A model generated the notes under the pieces. It searched no databases. It was given only the letters and a program-made list of their open reading frames with translations, and was not told where the DNA came from. Below, piece after piece: positions 41,503 through 51,921 of a stretch of DNA of 64,000 nucleotides. How positions within the stretch are numbered: the first letter of the stretch is position 1; each line of letters opens with the position of its first letter. This DNA is from Pseudomonadota bacterium. Lineage in GTDB: Bacteria; Pseudomonadota; Gammaproteobacteria; UBA5335. The position numbers and the translations under genes are program-made. Location: contig JAXHTV010000002.1 of assembly GCA_034189865.1 (NCBI GenBank), forward strand, positions 1 through 64,000, in the 5' to 3' direction.

Positions 41503-42569
41503 CAGACTGGTCTCGTCTGGTCGGCCGTTTCCGGCTTCGCCGATGCGGCTCCGGCCAGATCAGGGCCGATTCTGGAAAGCGCCAGGATGCGGTCGGCAAC
41601 TCCGGCATCGATCACGGCCCCAGGCATTCCAAAAATGATACTGGTCTCCTCATCCTGCGCCCACACCGCACCGCCGGCTTGTTTGAGTGCTGTGGCGCCA
41701 TCGCACCCATCGCGCCCCATACCGGTCAGAATCACCGACAAGGCGTGCCCGCCGCACGTTTCGGTCACCGAACGTAAGGTGATATCAGCACACGGCCGGT
41801 AGTAAGTCCGACTGCCAGGATCATCATAAACGTGGACGTGCAGAAAGCCCTTGACGCTCACGACCGAAGTTTGCCGCCCGCCAGGTGCGATCAAGGCCTT
41901 ACCGGGCAACAACGAGTCGCCGGCACGCGCTTCGCAGACCTGTATCGCACACAAATCATTGAGCCGTTCAGCGAAAGGTCCGGTAAAACTGGCGGGCATA
42001 TGCTGGACCACCAAAATAGGGACGCGGAAATCTGCCGGTAAAGCCAACAAAATTTGTTGGACGGCCGCTGGCCCACCGGTTGAGGCAACCAGTACCGCCA
42101 AGCGAAACGGATTGTGCGACAGGGCTCGGGACACCGGCGTTTTGATCGGTGCCGCAGTCGTTGCAAACAACCGCCGCCCACCCAGTACGCGCAAGCGCTC
42201 GCGCAACTTGTTTTTGGCCACGCTTTCATCGGCACAGATTTCACTGAGCCGTTTTGGCAAAAAATCCACCGCGCCGGCGTTGAGCGCGTTCAATGTCGCG
42301 GTCGCCCCTTCGTGGGTCAGGGAAGAGAACATGAGAATCGGCGTGGGATGAGACCGCATGATTTCCCGCGTCGCTTGGATGCCGTCCATCACCGGCATTT
42401 CGATATCCATGGTGATGACATCCGGCCGCAGGAGCAGCGTTTTCTGGACCGCATCGCGACCGTTCTCCGCCATCCCGACCACCTCCAGGGCGGGATCTGC
42501 GGAAACGATCTCGGCGATGCGACGGCGGAAGAAGCCGGAGTCATCGGCGATCAGAACTTTAACTGGCAC
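41502..42569 (-). CDS. cheB: Chemotaxis methylesterase CheB
   Basis: 355 residues. A receiver domain (about 1-120, LIADDSG, phospho-site ITMDIEMPVMDG) is joined to the methylesterase domain (about 165-350). The catalytic serine is in VASTGGPAA, the histidine in QHMPASFTG and the aspartate in TGMGRDGCDG. GTG 42569 follows GGAG and overlaps the end of cheA by 11 bases. CheB needs CheR to add the methyl groups; no cheR is in the window. Confidence 0.94.
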   Translation of the reverse strand: MPVKVLIADDSGFFRRRIAEIVSADPALEVVGMAENGRDAVQKTLLLRPDVITMDIEMPVMDGIQATREIMRSHPTPILMFSSLTHEGATATLNALNAGAVDFLPKRLSEICADESVAKNKLRERLRVLGGRRLFATTAAPIKTPVSRALSHNPFRLAVLVASTGGPAAVQQILLALPADFRVPILVVQHMPASFTGPFAERLNDLCAIQVCEARAGDSLLPGKALIAPGGRQTSVVSVKGFLHVHVYDDPGSRTYYRPCADITLRSVTETCGGHALSVILTGMGRDGCDGATALKQAGGAVWAQDEETSIIFGMPGAVIDAGVADRILALSRIGPDLAGAASAKPETADQTRPV

Positions 42570-44541
42570 GCAGAAACTCCCGTCGGCTTTTCGCCAAACG
42601 GCCAAGTAACCCAGGTACGTCGAGAATCAGTGCGATATATCCGTCACCGGTGATGGTGGCGCCCGCGTAACCTGACATGCCATGCAACAAAGCTCCGAGC
42701 GGTTTGATGACGACTTCTTCCTGGCCGAGCACGTCATCGACCGAAAGCCCGAGCCGGGTGTTGCCGACGTGAATGGTCACCACATGGGAATCCCCATGAG
42801 CGCCTTTTGGAGTCCGCTCCATGCCGAGGCACTCGCTTAAATGCATCAGTGGGAGCGGCCGTTCCCGAACCATGACTACTTCCTGGCCATCCACTACTGA
42901 CATATCGAGTTCGCTCAAGGGAAGAATTTCTTCGACGTTCGAGAGCGGAAGTGCAAACGGCTTGCCCTGCACCTTGATCATCAACGTGGGCAAGATAGCC
43001 AACGTCAGCGGGACGCGGAGAATCAGCTTGGTGCCTTTGCCAAGTTCCGAATCGATATCGACCGACCCGTTCAGTTGGCTGATGCGGGTTTTGACAACAT
43101 CCATGCCCACACCACGGCCTGACACATCGGATATCTGTTGGGCCGTGCTGAATCCGGGTGCGAAGATGAGATTGAAACACTCTCGCTCGTCAAGCCGCGC
43201 CGCTGCTTCGGCTGTCATAAGCTCTTTTTCGATCGCTTTTTGCCGCAATACCTCTGGATCCATACCGGCGCCGTCGTCGGATATGGTCAAAAGGATGTTG
43301 TCACCCTCATTCTCTGCGGAAAGCAACACCCGACCGGCTCGTGGCTTGCCGTTTCGAATTCTCACATCGGGTCGCTCGATGCCATGGTCCACCGCATTTC
43401 GCACCAGATGGACCATCGGATCAGCCAGAGCCTCGACCAAATTTTTGTCGAGACCTGTCTCCTCTCCGGTCATCTCCAGGTTAATTTCTTTCCCCATACT
43501 ACGAGCGAGATCCCGAACCACGCGGGGAAACCGGCTGAAGATTTTCTTGATCGGTTGCATGCGCGTTTTCATCACCGCGCTTTGCAGATCTGAGGTCACT
43601 AAATCCAAATTCGATGCGACCTGCTGGATGTATTCATTGCCAATGCTATCGCGAAGCGTCTGCAAACGATTGCGAACCAAGACCAACTCGCCCACCAGGT
43701 TCATGATGGTATCGAGGCTTCGGGTATCTACTCGAACCGTGGTTTCCTGGGCGCTGACATGAGAAGACGGTCGAGGAGCGGCTTTTGTTGTCTCTGGGGG
43801 CCGCGACGGCGCGGCAGAGGCTTGGCTTCCGGCAGTGGTGGATTGTTCGGGAACCGGCGCGACCGATTGCGTCTCCGGCGTTTTCTGATCGGACGGGGCA
43901 CTCGGCCCGGAACTATTCGAACCCGGAGCGCCGGTGCCGTGCAGTTCATCGAGCAGCGCCTCGAATTCGTCGTCTGTCATCACATCACTGCCGTCACCGC
44001 CGGGAGAGACCGGTGGCGTTTGCGAGCCGGCCAGATCTGCGTCTGACGTTGTCTCCGCCAACAGCGCATCGAATGCGCGGTCGGCGGGATCTTCCGCCAC
44101 GGCCGGGGACGATGCGAGGGCTTCCTCAGTGGCGGGTGGAGTCCCGGCATCTTCCTCGGTCAAGTAACTGGACAGTTGACTCAGAAGATCGGGGTCGGCC
44201 GGCGCCGGCAAGGTTTTCTGCGAAAGCGTTTCCAGCATGGCTCGAACGGTATCGACCACGCTCAGAATCGTGTCCATCAAGTCTGGTGTGATGGTCCTAT
44301 CGCCTTGGCGCAGCAGATTGAATACGTCTTCAGCGTGATGGCAAATTTCAACTAAGTGATCGGCGCCGACGAATCCGGCACCACCTTTCACCGTGTGGAA
44401 ACCGCGGAAAACGGCATTCAATAATTCTGTATCGTCGGGTTTTTGCTCGAGTTCGACCAGCTGTTCACCCAGCTGCTCGACGAGCTCACCCGCCTCGATC
44501 AGAAAATCTTGAAGAATGTCGTAGTCCACGTCTAGACCCAT
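42559..44541 (-). CDS. cheA: Chemotaxis histidine kinase CheA
   Basis: 660 residues. The Hpt domain has phospho-histidine in HTVKGGAGFVG (about 48-58). A long acidic/proline-rich linker (about 130-265) follows, then the dimerisation domain, the HATPase with N box VRNAVDHGIE, G1 DDGAGMD and G2 GRGVGMDVV, and a C-terminal CheW domain. It receives signals from chemoreceptors and phosphorylates CheY and CheB. Nine-base gap from cheZ. Confidence 0.97.
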   Translation of the reverse strand: MGLDVDYDILQDFLIEAGELVEQLGEQLVELEQKPDDTELLNAVFRGFHTVKGGAGFVGADHLVEICHHAEDVFNLLRQGDRTITPDLMDTILSVVDTVRAMLETLSQKTLPAPADPDLLSQLSSYLTEEDAGTPPATEEALASSPAVAEDPADRAFDALLAETTSDADLAGSQTPPVSPGGDGSDVMTDDEFEALLDELHGTGAPGSNSSGPSAPSDQKTPETQSVAPVPEQSTTAGSQASAAPSRPPETTKAAPRPSSHVSAQETTVRVDTRSLDTIMNLVGELVLVRNRLQTLRDSIGNEYIQQVASNLDLVTSDLQSAVMKTRMQPIKKIFSRFPRVVRDLARSMGKEINLEMTGEETGLDKNLVEALADPMVHLVRNAVDHGIERPDVRIRNGKPRAGRVLLSAENEGDNILLTISDDGAGMDPEVLRQKAIEKELMTAEAAARLDERECFNLIFAPGFSTAQQISDVSGRGVGMDVVKTRISQLNGSVDIDSELGKGTKLILRVPLTLAILPTLMIKVQGKPFALPLSNVEEILPLSELDMSVVDGQEVVMVRERPLPLMHLSECLGMERTPKGAHGDSHVVTIHVGNTRLGLSVDDVLGQEEVVIKPLGALLHGMSGYAGATITGDGYIALILDVPGLLGRLAKSRREFLRAS

Positions 44542-44549
44542 GGATTGTT

Positions 44550-45239
44550 CTAAATTCCTAACTGCTTGATGATCTGGTCCACTTCTTCCTGGTCGACACG
44601 ATCAATGGACTCCTCTTCGCCCGATGCCACAGGATGAGCACGATCATCGATATCGCATCCGGCCATCCGGCTCAGTTCCGATTCGAGTTCTTCGAACAGG
44701 CCGACGACCCGTCGGATCAACTGTCCGGTCAGATCCTGGAACGCTTGTGCCTCGGTGATTTCCACCAAATACCGATGAAGTTTCGGCAGCACCTCATCGA
44801 CTTCGTCTATGTAAGTTTCTGCTTGTTTTTGCCGTCGTTCCTCGTCTTGCGCGTTACCATCCGGTAGGTCGCCTTTCATCTCGGCGGACGCTTTCGTCAA
44901 ATGACCGACGTGAGACAAACCTTTTTCGACCAGACTCAACGTTCGGTGAGCCGCTTGATCGGTTAGGGCAATGACGTAGTCGAGTCGTGTTCGTGCCGTA
45001 GGGAGGTCGCGCTCGGTCAACGCGGCGATACGAGACTCCTGCCAGGCCGATTCCAATCGTTCGTCTATATTTTCAGCCAAGTCCCGAACGGTGCGGAAAA
45101 CTTCATCACTGCGCTCGCGGGTCAATTCGTCCAACTCTTTGGCGAACGCCCGCTCTTGGCCCGCCTCCAAATGGGCGACCATGCGATGGAGCTTGGCCAA
45201 GTATTTTTGGTTCATGGAGTCCGGCGTAGATTCAGACAT
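44550..45239 (-). CDS. cheZ: CheY-P phosphatase CheZ
   Basis: 229 residues, long helical hairpin. The catalytic Asp and Gln lie in QDLTGQLIRR (about 165-174). The C-terminal CheY-binding peptide is EEVDQIIKQLGI. It speeds CheY-P loss. Eleven-base gap to cheY. Confidence 0.95.
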   Translation of the reverse strand: MSESTPDSMNQKYLAKLHRMVAHLEAGQERAFAKELDELTRERSDEVFRTVRDLAENIDERLESAWQESRIAALTERDLPTARTRLDYVIALTDQAAHRTLSLVEKGLSHVGHLTKASAEMKGDLPDGNAQDEERRQKQAETYIDEVDEVLPKLHRYLVEITEAQAFQDLTGQLIRRVVGLFEELESELSRMAGCDIDDRAHPVASGEEESIDRVDQEEVDQIIKQLGI

Positions 45240-45250
45240 GTCGAACTCCT

Positions 45251-45646
45251 TTAACCCGCGTTGGCGGCCAAACGCTCGAAGATTTTTTCGAGTTTTTCTT
45301 TCAATGTGGCGGCAGTGAAGGGCTTAATGATGTAACCGTTAACCCCCGCCTGGGCGGCGTTCACGATCTGTTCCCGCTTCGCTTCCGCCGTCACCATCAG
45401 AACCGGTATTGCGGTCAACGATGGATCCGAACGAATGGATTTGAGCAATTCGATCCCCGTGACACCCGGCATATTCCAGTCCGTGATGACCAGGTCAATG
45501 CGCGATGACTGCAAGATAGGCAAAGCGGTTTTGCCGTCATCCGCTTCAACGACATTGGTCAGCCCAAGCTCGCCAAGGAGGTTCTTGACGATCCGGCGCA
45601 TGGTGGAAAAATCATCCACCACGAGGATCTTCATGTTCTTGTCCAA
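45251..45646 (-). CDS. cheY: Chemotaxis response regulator CheY
   Basis: 131 residues, single receiver domain: VVDDF, phospho-Asp in [10 protein letters not shown], Thr in MVTAEA and Lys in IIKPFT. CheY-P binds FliM and reverses the motor. TTG 45646 is chosen because AGGGG stands seven bases before it and the resulting [13 protein letters not shown] matches other polar-flagellate CheY starts; ATG 45634 (MKIL) is the alternative. Confidence 0.96.
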   Translation of the reverse strand: MDKNMKILVVDDFSTMRRIVKNLLGELGLTNVVEADDGKTALPILQSSRIDLVITDWNMPGVTGIELLKSIRSDPSLTAIPVLMVTAEAKREQIVNAAQAGVNGYIIKPFTAATLKEKLEKIFERLAANAG

Positions 45647-45656
45647 AACGATTCCC

Positions 45657-46388
45657 CTAGTTCCCACTCACCCAATCAGACATGCGGGCACGAATTCGAA
45701 CCAGTGCCTGACCGTGGATCTGACAAGCGCGCGACTCACTGACGCCGAGAACAGCCCCGATTTCGCGCAAATTAAGTTCCTGGTCGTAGTAAAGCGACAT
45801 CACCAAACGTTCTTTTTCCGGCAAACCGTTGATGGCTTTGGCCAACGATTCTTTAAACCCGTAATCCTGCAGATTTGCGAACGGATCGGCGCTACCGTCG
45901 GCGGGAATATCGCCGGGTTCGGTCACGCCGGTCTCTGGTTGATCAAGACTGAGAACACGGCAACCCGCTGCGTCGTTCACGATCTTGTAGTATTCATCGA
46001 CCGAAATGCCCATGGCATCGGCCACTTCGATCGGCATCACCTCGCGCCCCGTTTCGTGCTCGAGCTTTCGTATCGCCTCCGCCACTTCCCGTGCTTTTCG
46101 GTGGACGGATCGCGGCGCCCAATCGGACTTGCGCGTCTCGTCCAGCATGGCACCGCGAATGCGAATGCCGGCATAGGTCTCAAAACTGGCACCCTGCTCC
46201 GGATCGTAGTTCCGGGCTGCCTCTAACAGTCCGATCATGCCGGACTGAATCAAATCCTCGATCTGAACGCTGGCTGGCAGACGACTGATCAAGTGCTGCG
46301 CGATGCGGCGAACGAGTTCAGCGTGATCTCTAACCAGTTGTTCTTGGTCAATTACTCGGTCTTCTGCGTAGGCTGCCTGGCCCCTCAT
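45657..46388 (-). CDS. fliA: RNA polymerase sigma-28 factor FliA
   Basis: 243 residues. Sigma regions 2 ([20 protein letters not shown]), 3 and 4 ([21 protein letters not shown]) are present. It directs late flagellar and chemotaxis genes. Two likely targets in the window have matching promoters (flgM and cheV). Its ATG overlaps the fleN stop by four bases. Confidence 0.97.
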   Translation of the reverse strand: MRGQAAYAEDRVIDQEQLVRDHAELVRRIAQHLISRLPASVQIEDLIQSGMIGLLEAARNYDPEQGASFETYAGIRIRGAMLDETRKSDWAPRSVHRKAREVAEAIRKLEHETGREVMPIEVADAMGISVDEYYKIVNDAAGCRVLSLDQPETGVTEPGDIPADGSADPFANLQDYGFKESLAKAINGLPEKERLVMSLYYDQELNLREIGAVLGVSESRACQIHGQALVRIRARMSDWVSGN

Positions 46389-47266
46389 GGTATCGCTCCC
46401 ACTGGTTGTCTATGCGCGCCAATGAGCCGCTCTACAAAGAATTCCAGGCGACCACGAGCTCCCCGTGGTACAGGCCAATTATCGGCTTGAGCGGCCAAAG
46501 ACTTGAATGCCCGCGCCGAGGGACTGCTGGGAAAGATATCCACAACCGCCCGCTGACGCTGAAGCGCTTTTCTTAAATATTCGTCGTAGGGGACTGCCCC
46601 CATGTATTGGAGGCAGACGTCCAGATAACGATCGGTGACCTTTGCGATCTTGTTATAAAGCTCCCTCCCCTCGAGCGAGCTCGACACCATGTTCGCTAGC
46701 ACACGAAAATGCGTTACACCAAAATCCCGGCTGAGCACCTTGATCAATGCATAAGCATCGGTGATGGAAGCCGGCTCGTCGCAGACCACCACCACAACTT
46801 CTTGTGCGGCCTGCGTCATATCCAGAACGCTGTTCGAAATCCCGGCGGCGACATCCACAATCAACGCATCGACGGGCTGACGCAATGAACTAAAGGCCCG
46901 GATTAGGCCCGCATGTTCCGCGGAGGTCAGTGCCGCCATTTGGCGCGTACCGGACGATGCGGGTACAACGCGGACGCCATGCGGTGCGTCGATCAGAATG
47001 TCATCCAGGGCGCACGTGCCTTGGAGCACGTGGGTGATGTTGTAGCGCGGTTGCAATCCGAGCATCACATCGACGTTGGCCAATCCGAGATCCGCATCCA
47101 TCAACACGACCCGGCGGCCCGAGCGGCCCATGGACATGGCGAGGTTGACCGAAACACTGGTTTTACCAACGCCACCCTTGCCACTGGTAACTGCCACCAC
47201 ACGCACGGCACGGCGTTCCTGTATGTCCCGCAAACCAGCGGCCTGATCCGTGAGCTGGTTAGCCAT
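46385..47266 (-). CDS. fleN: Flagellar number regulator FleN/FlhG (MinD-like ATPase)
   Basis: 293 residues. The deviant Walker A is TSGKGGVGKTS, followed by LMDADLGLANVDVML and VDVAAGIS. FleN antagonises FleQ and limits polar flagellar number. ATG 47266 follows GGGAGGG and overlaps flhF by eight bases; the ORF continues to 47584 only as a shadow of flhF. Confidence 0.95.
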   Translation of the reverse strand: MANQLTDQAAGLRDIQERRAVRVVAVTSGKGGVGKTSVSVNLAMSMGRSGRRVVLMDADLGLANVDVMLGLQPRYNITHVLQGTCALDDILIDAPHGVRVVPASSGTRQMAALTSAEHAGLIRAFSSLRQPVDALIVDVAAGISNSVLDMTQAAQEVVVVVCDEPASITDAYALIKVLSRDFGVTHFRVLANMVSSSLEGRELYNKIAKVTDRYLDVCLQYMGAVPYDEYLRKALQRQRAVVDIFPSSPSARAFKSLAAQADNWPVPRGARGRLEFFVERLIGAHRQPVGAIP

Positions 47267-48566
47267 GGTCCCTCCCGCCGGCTTGGACAAAGACGGCATC
47301 GGGCTGATCGGCTGCTTGTTGACGCGCCAGCTTGGCGGCCCGCGCCACCAGCGCATGCGCACGCGCAACCTCGATGTCTTCAGGCACCCGCTGCCCGTCA
47401 GTGGTATACGCAACGGGTAAGCCGCCGCGCGCCAACTCGGAGAGCGCCGGCCCAAGGCTGGCCGCCTCGTCCAGTTTCGTGACGATGCAACCGGCCAACG
47501 CGACACAGCGAAATGCCTCCACGGTAGCCCGAACAGCCTCCGCCTGAGCGGTAGCTGGCAACACCAGATAGGGCTTGACGGCATCGCCTACCGTTCGCAG
47601 CCACGAGAGTTGATCGGCGGTTTGAACCTTGCGCTGGCACAGACCAACGCTGTCAATCAACACCAACGAACGATCACTGAGTGAAGCCAAAGTACGGAGT
47701 AGCTGAGGGCCGTCCTCGACCAAGCGGACGGGGACGCCAAGAATTCTTCCGTAGGTGAGCAATTGATCGTGGGCACCGATGCGGTAATTGTCGGTGCTGA
47801 TCAGCGCCACCGAATTTGGTCCGTGCTGCAATGCATAGTGCGCAGCCAGTTTGGCCAAGGTTGTGGTTTTACCAACGCCCGTGGTTCCGACCAGCGCGAT
47901 CACACCACCATTTGAGAGAATTTCATCACCGGCAATGGGCAGGCGGCGCGCCAGCGCAGCCAACGCCATCCGCCGCGCATTTTCCTTATCGAGTGCGCCA
48001 CTTAAACTGGACACCAAATCGCGAGCGAGCGATTCGGATATTCCCAAAGACAACAGCTTCTGAAACGCTGCACCCAGGGCCGGATCCCGACGGACCATGT
48101 CGTTCCAGCCAAGGCGCGTGAGCTGTTGTTCCAACAGTTCGCGAACCGCCGACAACTCTTCGCGCATGGCCATCATGGCCGGATCCTGAGACCAAACAAT
48201 CTGTGGACGTTTCTCTGACGATGGGGGCGTCAGCCCGGCGAGATCATGCTCGTCGTCCTGTTCACCGAACACCTCTTCGATGTCCGTATCTTCTTCGCCC
48301 TGCTGGCCGCTTTCACGGGCCGCAGCAGCCTCATAGGTCTCTATCGCACCTCGCGGCTGCGCCGCTTCATTCGCGCGTTGTGAGGCACTCATGCTTCGGT
48401 CGACCGCTTCGTGCACCAGCGCCTCGTCATAATCAATGGCGGTGATGACTTCCACGCCACCGTCGACTCTTCGGTTTGACAGAATCACCGCATCAGGACC
48501 CTGGCTCTCGCGAACCTCCTGGATTACCGAACGCATATCGGAACCGAAGAAACGTTTGATTTTCAT
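47259..48566 (-). CDS. flhF: Flagellar biosynthesis GTPase FlhF
   Basis: 435 residues. The N-terminal B domain (MKIKRFFGSDMRSVIQEVRE) precedes an N domain and SRP-type G domain with P-loop VGTTGVGKTTTLAKLA (about 228-243) and DSVG and TKLDE motifs. FlhF sets the polar site of flagellar assembly. The gap to flhA (121 bases) contains no promoter I could match to sigma-54. Confidence 0.96.
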   Translation of the reverse strand: MKIKRFFGSDMRSVIQEVRESQGPDAVILSNRRVDGGVEVITAIDYDEALVHEAVDRSMSASQRANEAAQPRGAIETYEAAAARESGQQGEEDTDIEEVFGEQDDEHDLAGLTPPSSEKRPQIVWSQDPAMMAMREELSAVRELLEQQLTRLGWNDMVRRDPALGAAFQKLLSLGISESLARDLVSSLSGALDKENARRMALAALARRLPIAGDEILSNGGVIALVGTTGVGKTTTLAKLAAHYALQHGPNSVALISTDNYRIGAHDQLLTYGRILGVPVRLVEDGPQLLRTLASLSDRSLVLIDSVGLCQRKVQTADQLSWLRTVGDAVKPYLVLPATAQAEAVRATVEAFRCVALAGCIVTKLDEAASLGPALSELARGGLPVAYTTDGQRVPEDIEVARAHALVARAAKLARQQAADQPDAVFVQAGGRDHG

Positions 48567-48687
48567 AATGGCAGTGCCCTGCGCGACCGAGACACGTGAT
48601 CAGCACAACGCAACTCGGGTTCGAAGTAGCTGTGGCGTTTATCGAATTTCATTATTATTTTTCTGCTCGTTTCGTAGCCGGTTTGTT

Positions 48688-50772
48688 TTATCCACCGATG
48701 GTCGCGACCAAGCGAAGTTGACGGTCCTCCGGTACTTCGTTGTATGACAAGACATGCAATCCCTCGATGCTATAACGCGTCAGTTTCGCCAACGCTCGCC
48801 TGAGAACAGGTGGAACCAAAAGCACGGCCGGCTGCGCATTGGACTCCTGACGCTTGACCGCATCTTTCAGAGAGCCCAGTAGTCGTTCCGCCAAGCTGGG
48901 CTCCAAGCCAGGACCGCCGCTATCGGCCTGAAAGGCATTTTGCAAGATCTGTTCCAAGGCGGGATCTAGCGTCATCACGGGAAGCTCATCTTCCATCCCA
49001 TTGATTTTTTGGATAATTTGTGGGGAGAGCGCAATGCGAACGGCCGCGGCTAAATCGCCAGATTCTTGACTCTTCGGCGCCTGCTCCGCCAATGTTTCGG
49101 CGATGGTCCGGATATCCCGAACGGGAATCCCTTCCTCCAGAAGGTTGCGCATCACCTTCACAATGACCGCCAGGGGTAGCAATTTCGGAACCAGTTCTTC
49201 CACCAACTTGGGCGCTGTTCGCGCCAGCGCGTCCAACATGAGTTGAGCTTCTTCGTGTCCCAGCAACTGGGCGGCGTTCGTTTCCAACAAGTGGCTGAGG
49301 TGGGTGGCCACCACCGTGCTTGGGTCCACAACGGTGTAACCCAATGTTTGGGCGTGTTCGCGATTGGTTGGATCAATCCACAAAGCATCCATGCCGAAAG
49401 CCGGATCCTTGGTCGGTGTTCCATCCAGGGTGCCGAACACCCGTCCGGGGTTGATGGCCATATCCCGCTCCGGATGGATCTGTCCCTGACCGACGGGGAC
49501 CCCTCTCAACAGAATGCGGTAACCATCGGGCGGAAGTTCCAAATTGTCTTTGATGTGAACAGACGGAATGAGAAATCCCATTTCTTGGGACAGCTTTTTG
49601 CGGACCCCTTTGATGCGACCCATGAGTTCGCCACCCTGATTGCGGTCGACCAACGGAATCAGCCGGTACCCCACCTCTAAACCGATCATGTCCACTGGTT
49701 GGACGTCATCCCAGCTGATATCCCGTTGTTCGGGCGGTGTGGGCGGCGGTTCCGACTCCATCATGTGCTCGGTTTCCGGGGACTGATCTTTGCTGCGATT
49801 GCTGAGCCAATACGCGGCACCGAGACTGGCGCCCGCTAAGGCAAGAAAAATCACGTTGGGCATGCCGGGAATCAAGCCCAATGCACCAATAACACCGCCG
49901 GTGACCCCCAAGGCACGCGGTTTGGCGAACAACTGCGCCACCACCTGTTGCCCCATGTCTTCTGCCTGGGACATGCGGGTCACGATAATGGCGGTGGCCG
50001 TGGACAACAGCAGTGAAGGAATTTGAGCCACGAGGCCATCGCCGATGGTCAACAGTGTGTAGTTTCGCAAGGCCTCGGCCACGGGCAATTGGTGCTGCAA
50101 GGTGCCGATGGCCAAACCGCCAATAATATTGATGAACAAAATCAGAATGCCGGCGATGGCATCGCCGCGGACGAACTTACTTGCGCCGTCCATGGAGCCG
50201 TAAAAATCGGCCTCCATCCGGACTTCCTGGCGTAATTGCCGCGCCTCCTCCTGGCTGATCAGCCCAGCGTTCACATCAGCGTCGATGGCCATCTGTTTGC
50301 CGGGCATGGCATCCAGCGTGAAACGGGCACTGACTTCCGAGATCCGTCCTGCACCTTTGGTCACCACCACGAAATTGATGATCACCAAAATCGCGAAAAC
50401 GACCAATCCGACAGCGTAGTTCCCACCGATCACGAAATCGCCGAATGACTCAATCACCCGTCCCGCGGCATCGGTACCCGTATGTCCCTCAAGTAATACC
50501 ACCCGGGTGGAGGCCACATTGAGCGCCAAACGGAGCAAGGTCGAGACCAACAGCACCGTGGGGAATACCCCGAGCTCTAGTGGCCTCAAGGCGTAGATGG
50601 TGGCCAATAACACCACGAGCGAAAGCGAGATATTGAAGGTAAACAGACCGTCTAACGCAATGGGCGGCAAAGGTAGAACCATCATGGCGAGCACCATGAC
50701 GACCAGCAACGGTGCACCAAGACCGCCACGCATAATCTCTCGAGCTATAGTAACAAGTTGATTGAGGTTCAT
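48688..50772 (-). CDS. flhA: Flagellar export gate protein FlhA
   Basis: 694 residues. Eight membrane helices occupy the first 330 residues, with the FHIPEP signature region RFTLDAMPGKQMAIDADVNAGL near 150-170. The C-terminal half is the cytosolic ring that docks export chaperones. Three-base gap after flhB. Confidence 0.97.
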   Translation of the reverse strand: MNLNQLVTIAREIMRGGLGAPLLVVMVLAMMVLPLPPIALDGLFTFNISLSLVVLLATIYALRPLELGVFPTVLLVSTLLRLALNVASTRVVLLEGHTGTDAAGRVIESFGDFVIGGNYAVGLVVFAILVIINFVVVTKGAGRISEVSARFTLDAMPGKQMAIDADVNAGLISQEEARQLRQEVRMEADFYGSMDGASKFVRGDAIAGILILFINIIGGLAIGTLQHQLPVAEALRNYTLLTIGDGLVAQIPSLLLSTATAIIVTRMSQAEDMGQQVVAQLFAKPRALGVTGGVIGALGLIPGMPNVIFLALAGASLGAAYWLSNRSKDQSPETEHMMESEPPPTPPEQRDISWDDVQPVDMIGLEVGYRLIPLVDRNQGGELMGRIKGVRKKLSQEMGFLIPSVHIKDNLELPPDGYRILLRGVPVGQGQIHPERDMAINPGRVFGTLDGTPTKDPAFGMDALWIDPTNREHAQTLGYTVVDPSTVVATHLSHLLETNAAQLLGHEEAQLMLDALARTAPKLVEELVPKLLPLAVIVKVMRNLLEEGIPVRDIRTIAETLAEQAPKSQESGDLAAAVRIALSPQIIQKINGMEDELPVMTLDPALEQILQNAFQADSGGPGLEPSLAERLLGSLKDAVKRQESNAQPAVLLVPPVLRRALAKLTRYSIEGLHVLSYNEVPEDRQLRLVATIGG

Positions 50773-50775
50773 TTG

Positions 50776-51915
50776 TTATTGCTCTGTTTTATCGATGAAT
50801 TCTTTTGGAACCTGAGGACTAGGAACGGCGGGTGGCGAGGTGCCCTTGGTTTGGGCTTCTTTGAACTGGTAGACATACGCCAGTATTTGAGCAACGCCCA
50901 AATACAACTCTGCCGGTATGGCATCGCCCAACTCCGTGCTGTGGAAAACGGCCCTTGCCAAGGGTGGTGAGGACACCACCGGTACTTCGTTTTCACGTGC
51001 GATTCGGCGAATCTGAGCGGCCACGAGCTCAGCCCCTTTGGCAACAACCACGGGGGCCCCCATCTGGTCCGGGTCGTAGCGCAAGGCGACCGCGACGTGG
51101 GTGGGGTTGGTAATCACCGCATCCGCCGTCGGGATAGCCTCCATCATGCGGCGTTGGGCCATTTCTCGCTGGATGCTTCGAATCTTGGCGCGAACCTCGG
51201 GACGGCCGTCCGTTTCTTTCATTTCATCTTTGACTTCCTGGCGGGTCATCCTGAGCTGTTTACCGTGATCCCAGAGCTGAAAAGGAACATCCACCATCGC
51301 GATGACGATAAGGCCGGCGCTGATGTACAAGAATGCCTGCAGGTACAACGATCCGGTTTGGGCGAGACCGGTCGCGCTGGGCTGCAGGCCGAGGTGCAGC
51401 AGCTCATCGGACATGGACCACAACACCACCGCTGCCACGCCACCCACGACCAGGAACTTGGCCAACGCTTTAGCAAGTTCCATTAATCCCCGCGCTGAGA
51501 AAATCCGGCCCAGCCCTTTGATGGGATCGAGCTTTTCGGGCTTAAACGCCATGGCCTTGGCGCTGAAACTCCATCCGCCCAGTGCGGCAGGACCCAGAAC
51601 CGCCGCCGCAGCCAACACCAACAACAGCGGAATCAACAACCGGACGCTGTCCCAGAGCGCGACCCCCAGGATGACCGGAAGCTGGGAAGGATGTGCCAGA
51701 CCGCGCGGGTCGATAGACAGGTAACGGGCAAACAGGCCGCTGCCCTCCCGCATCATCTGTTCGCCGAGAAACATCAAACCCACGGCCGCTGATATCATCA
51801 CCGCGGCGGTGGCCAGCTCTCTGGAACGAGGAATCTGTCCTTGCTCCCGTGCCTCTTGCAGGCGCTTGGGCGTTGCGCGTTCTGTGCGCTCCTGGGCGTT
51901 GTCACGTTCGGCCAT
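50776..51915 (-). CDS. flhB: Flagellar export switch protein FlhB
   Basis: 379 residues. Four membrane helices are followed by a cytosolic domain with the self-cleavage motif NPTH (ITNPTHVAVALRYD). Cleavage switches export from hook to filament proteins. The N-terminal AQERTERATPKRLQEAREQGQI is characteristic. Confidence 0.97.
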   Translation of the reverse strand: MAERDNAQERTERATPKRLQEAREQGQIPRSRELATAAVMISAAVGLMFLGEQMMREGSGLFARYLSIDPRGLAHPSQLPVILGVALWDSVRLLIPLLLVLAAAAVLGPAALGGWSFSAKAMAFKPEKLDPIKGLGRIFSARGLMELAKALAKFLVVGGVAAVVLWSMSDELLHLGLQPSATGLAQTGSLYLQAFLYISAGLIVIAMVDVPFQLWDHGKQLRMTRQEVKDEMKETDGRPEVRAKIRSIQREMAQRRMMEAIPTADAVITNPTHVAVALRYDPDQMGAPVVVAKGAELVAAQIRRIARENEVPVVSSPPLARAVFHSTELGDAIPAELYLGVAQILAYVYQFKEAQTKGTSPPAVPSPQVPKEFIDKTEQ

Positions 51916-51921
51916 GTTGAA

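Noticed and set aside
42821-43762. 313-codon plus-strand open frame
   Set aside because: Antisense shadow of cheA with Ser/Arg-rich composition; cheA is unambiguous on the other strand.
47267-47584. N-terminal extension of fleN to 47584
   Set aside because: Out-of-frame shadow of flhF; ATG 47266 has a strong ribosome binding site and the family start.
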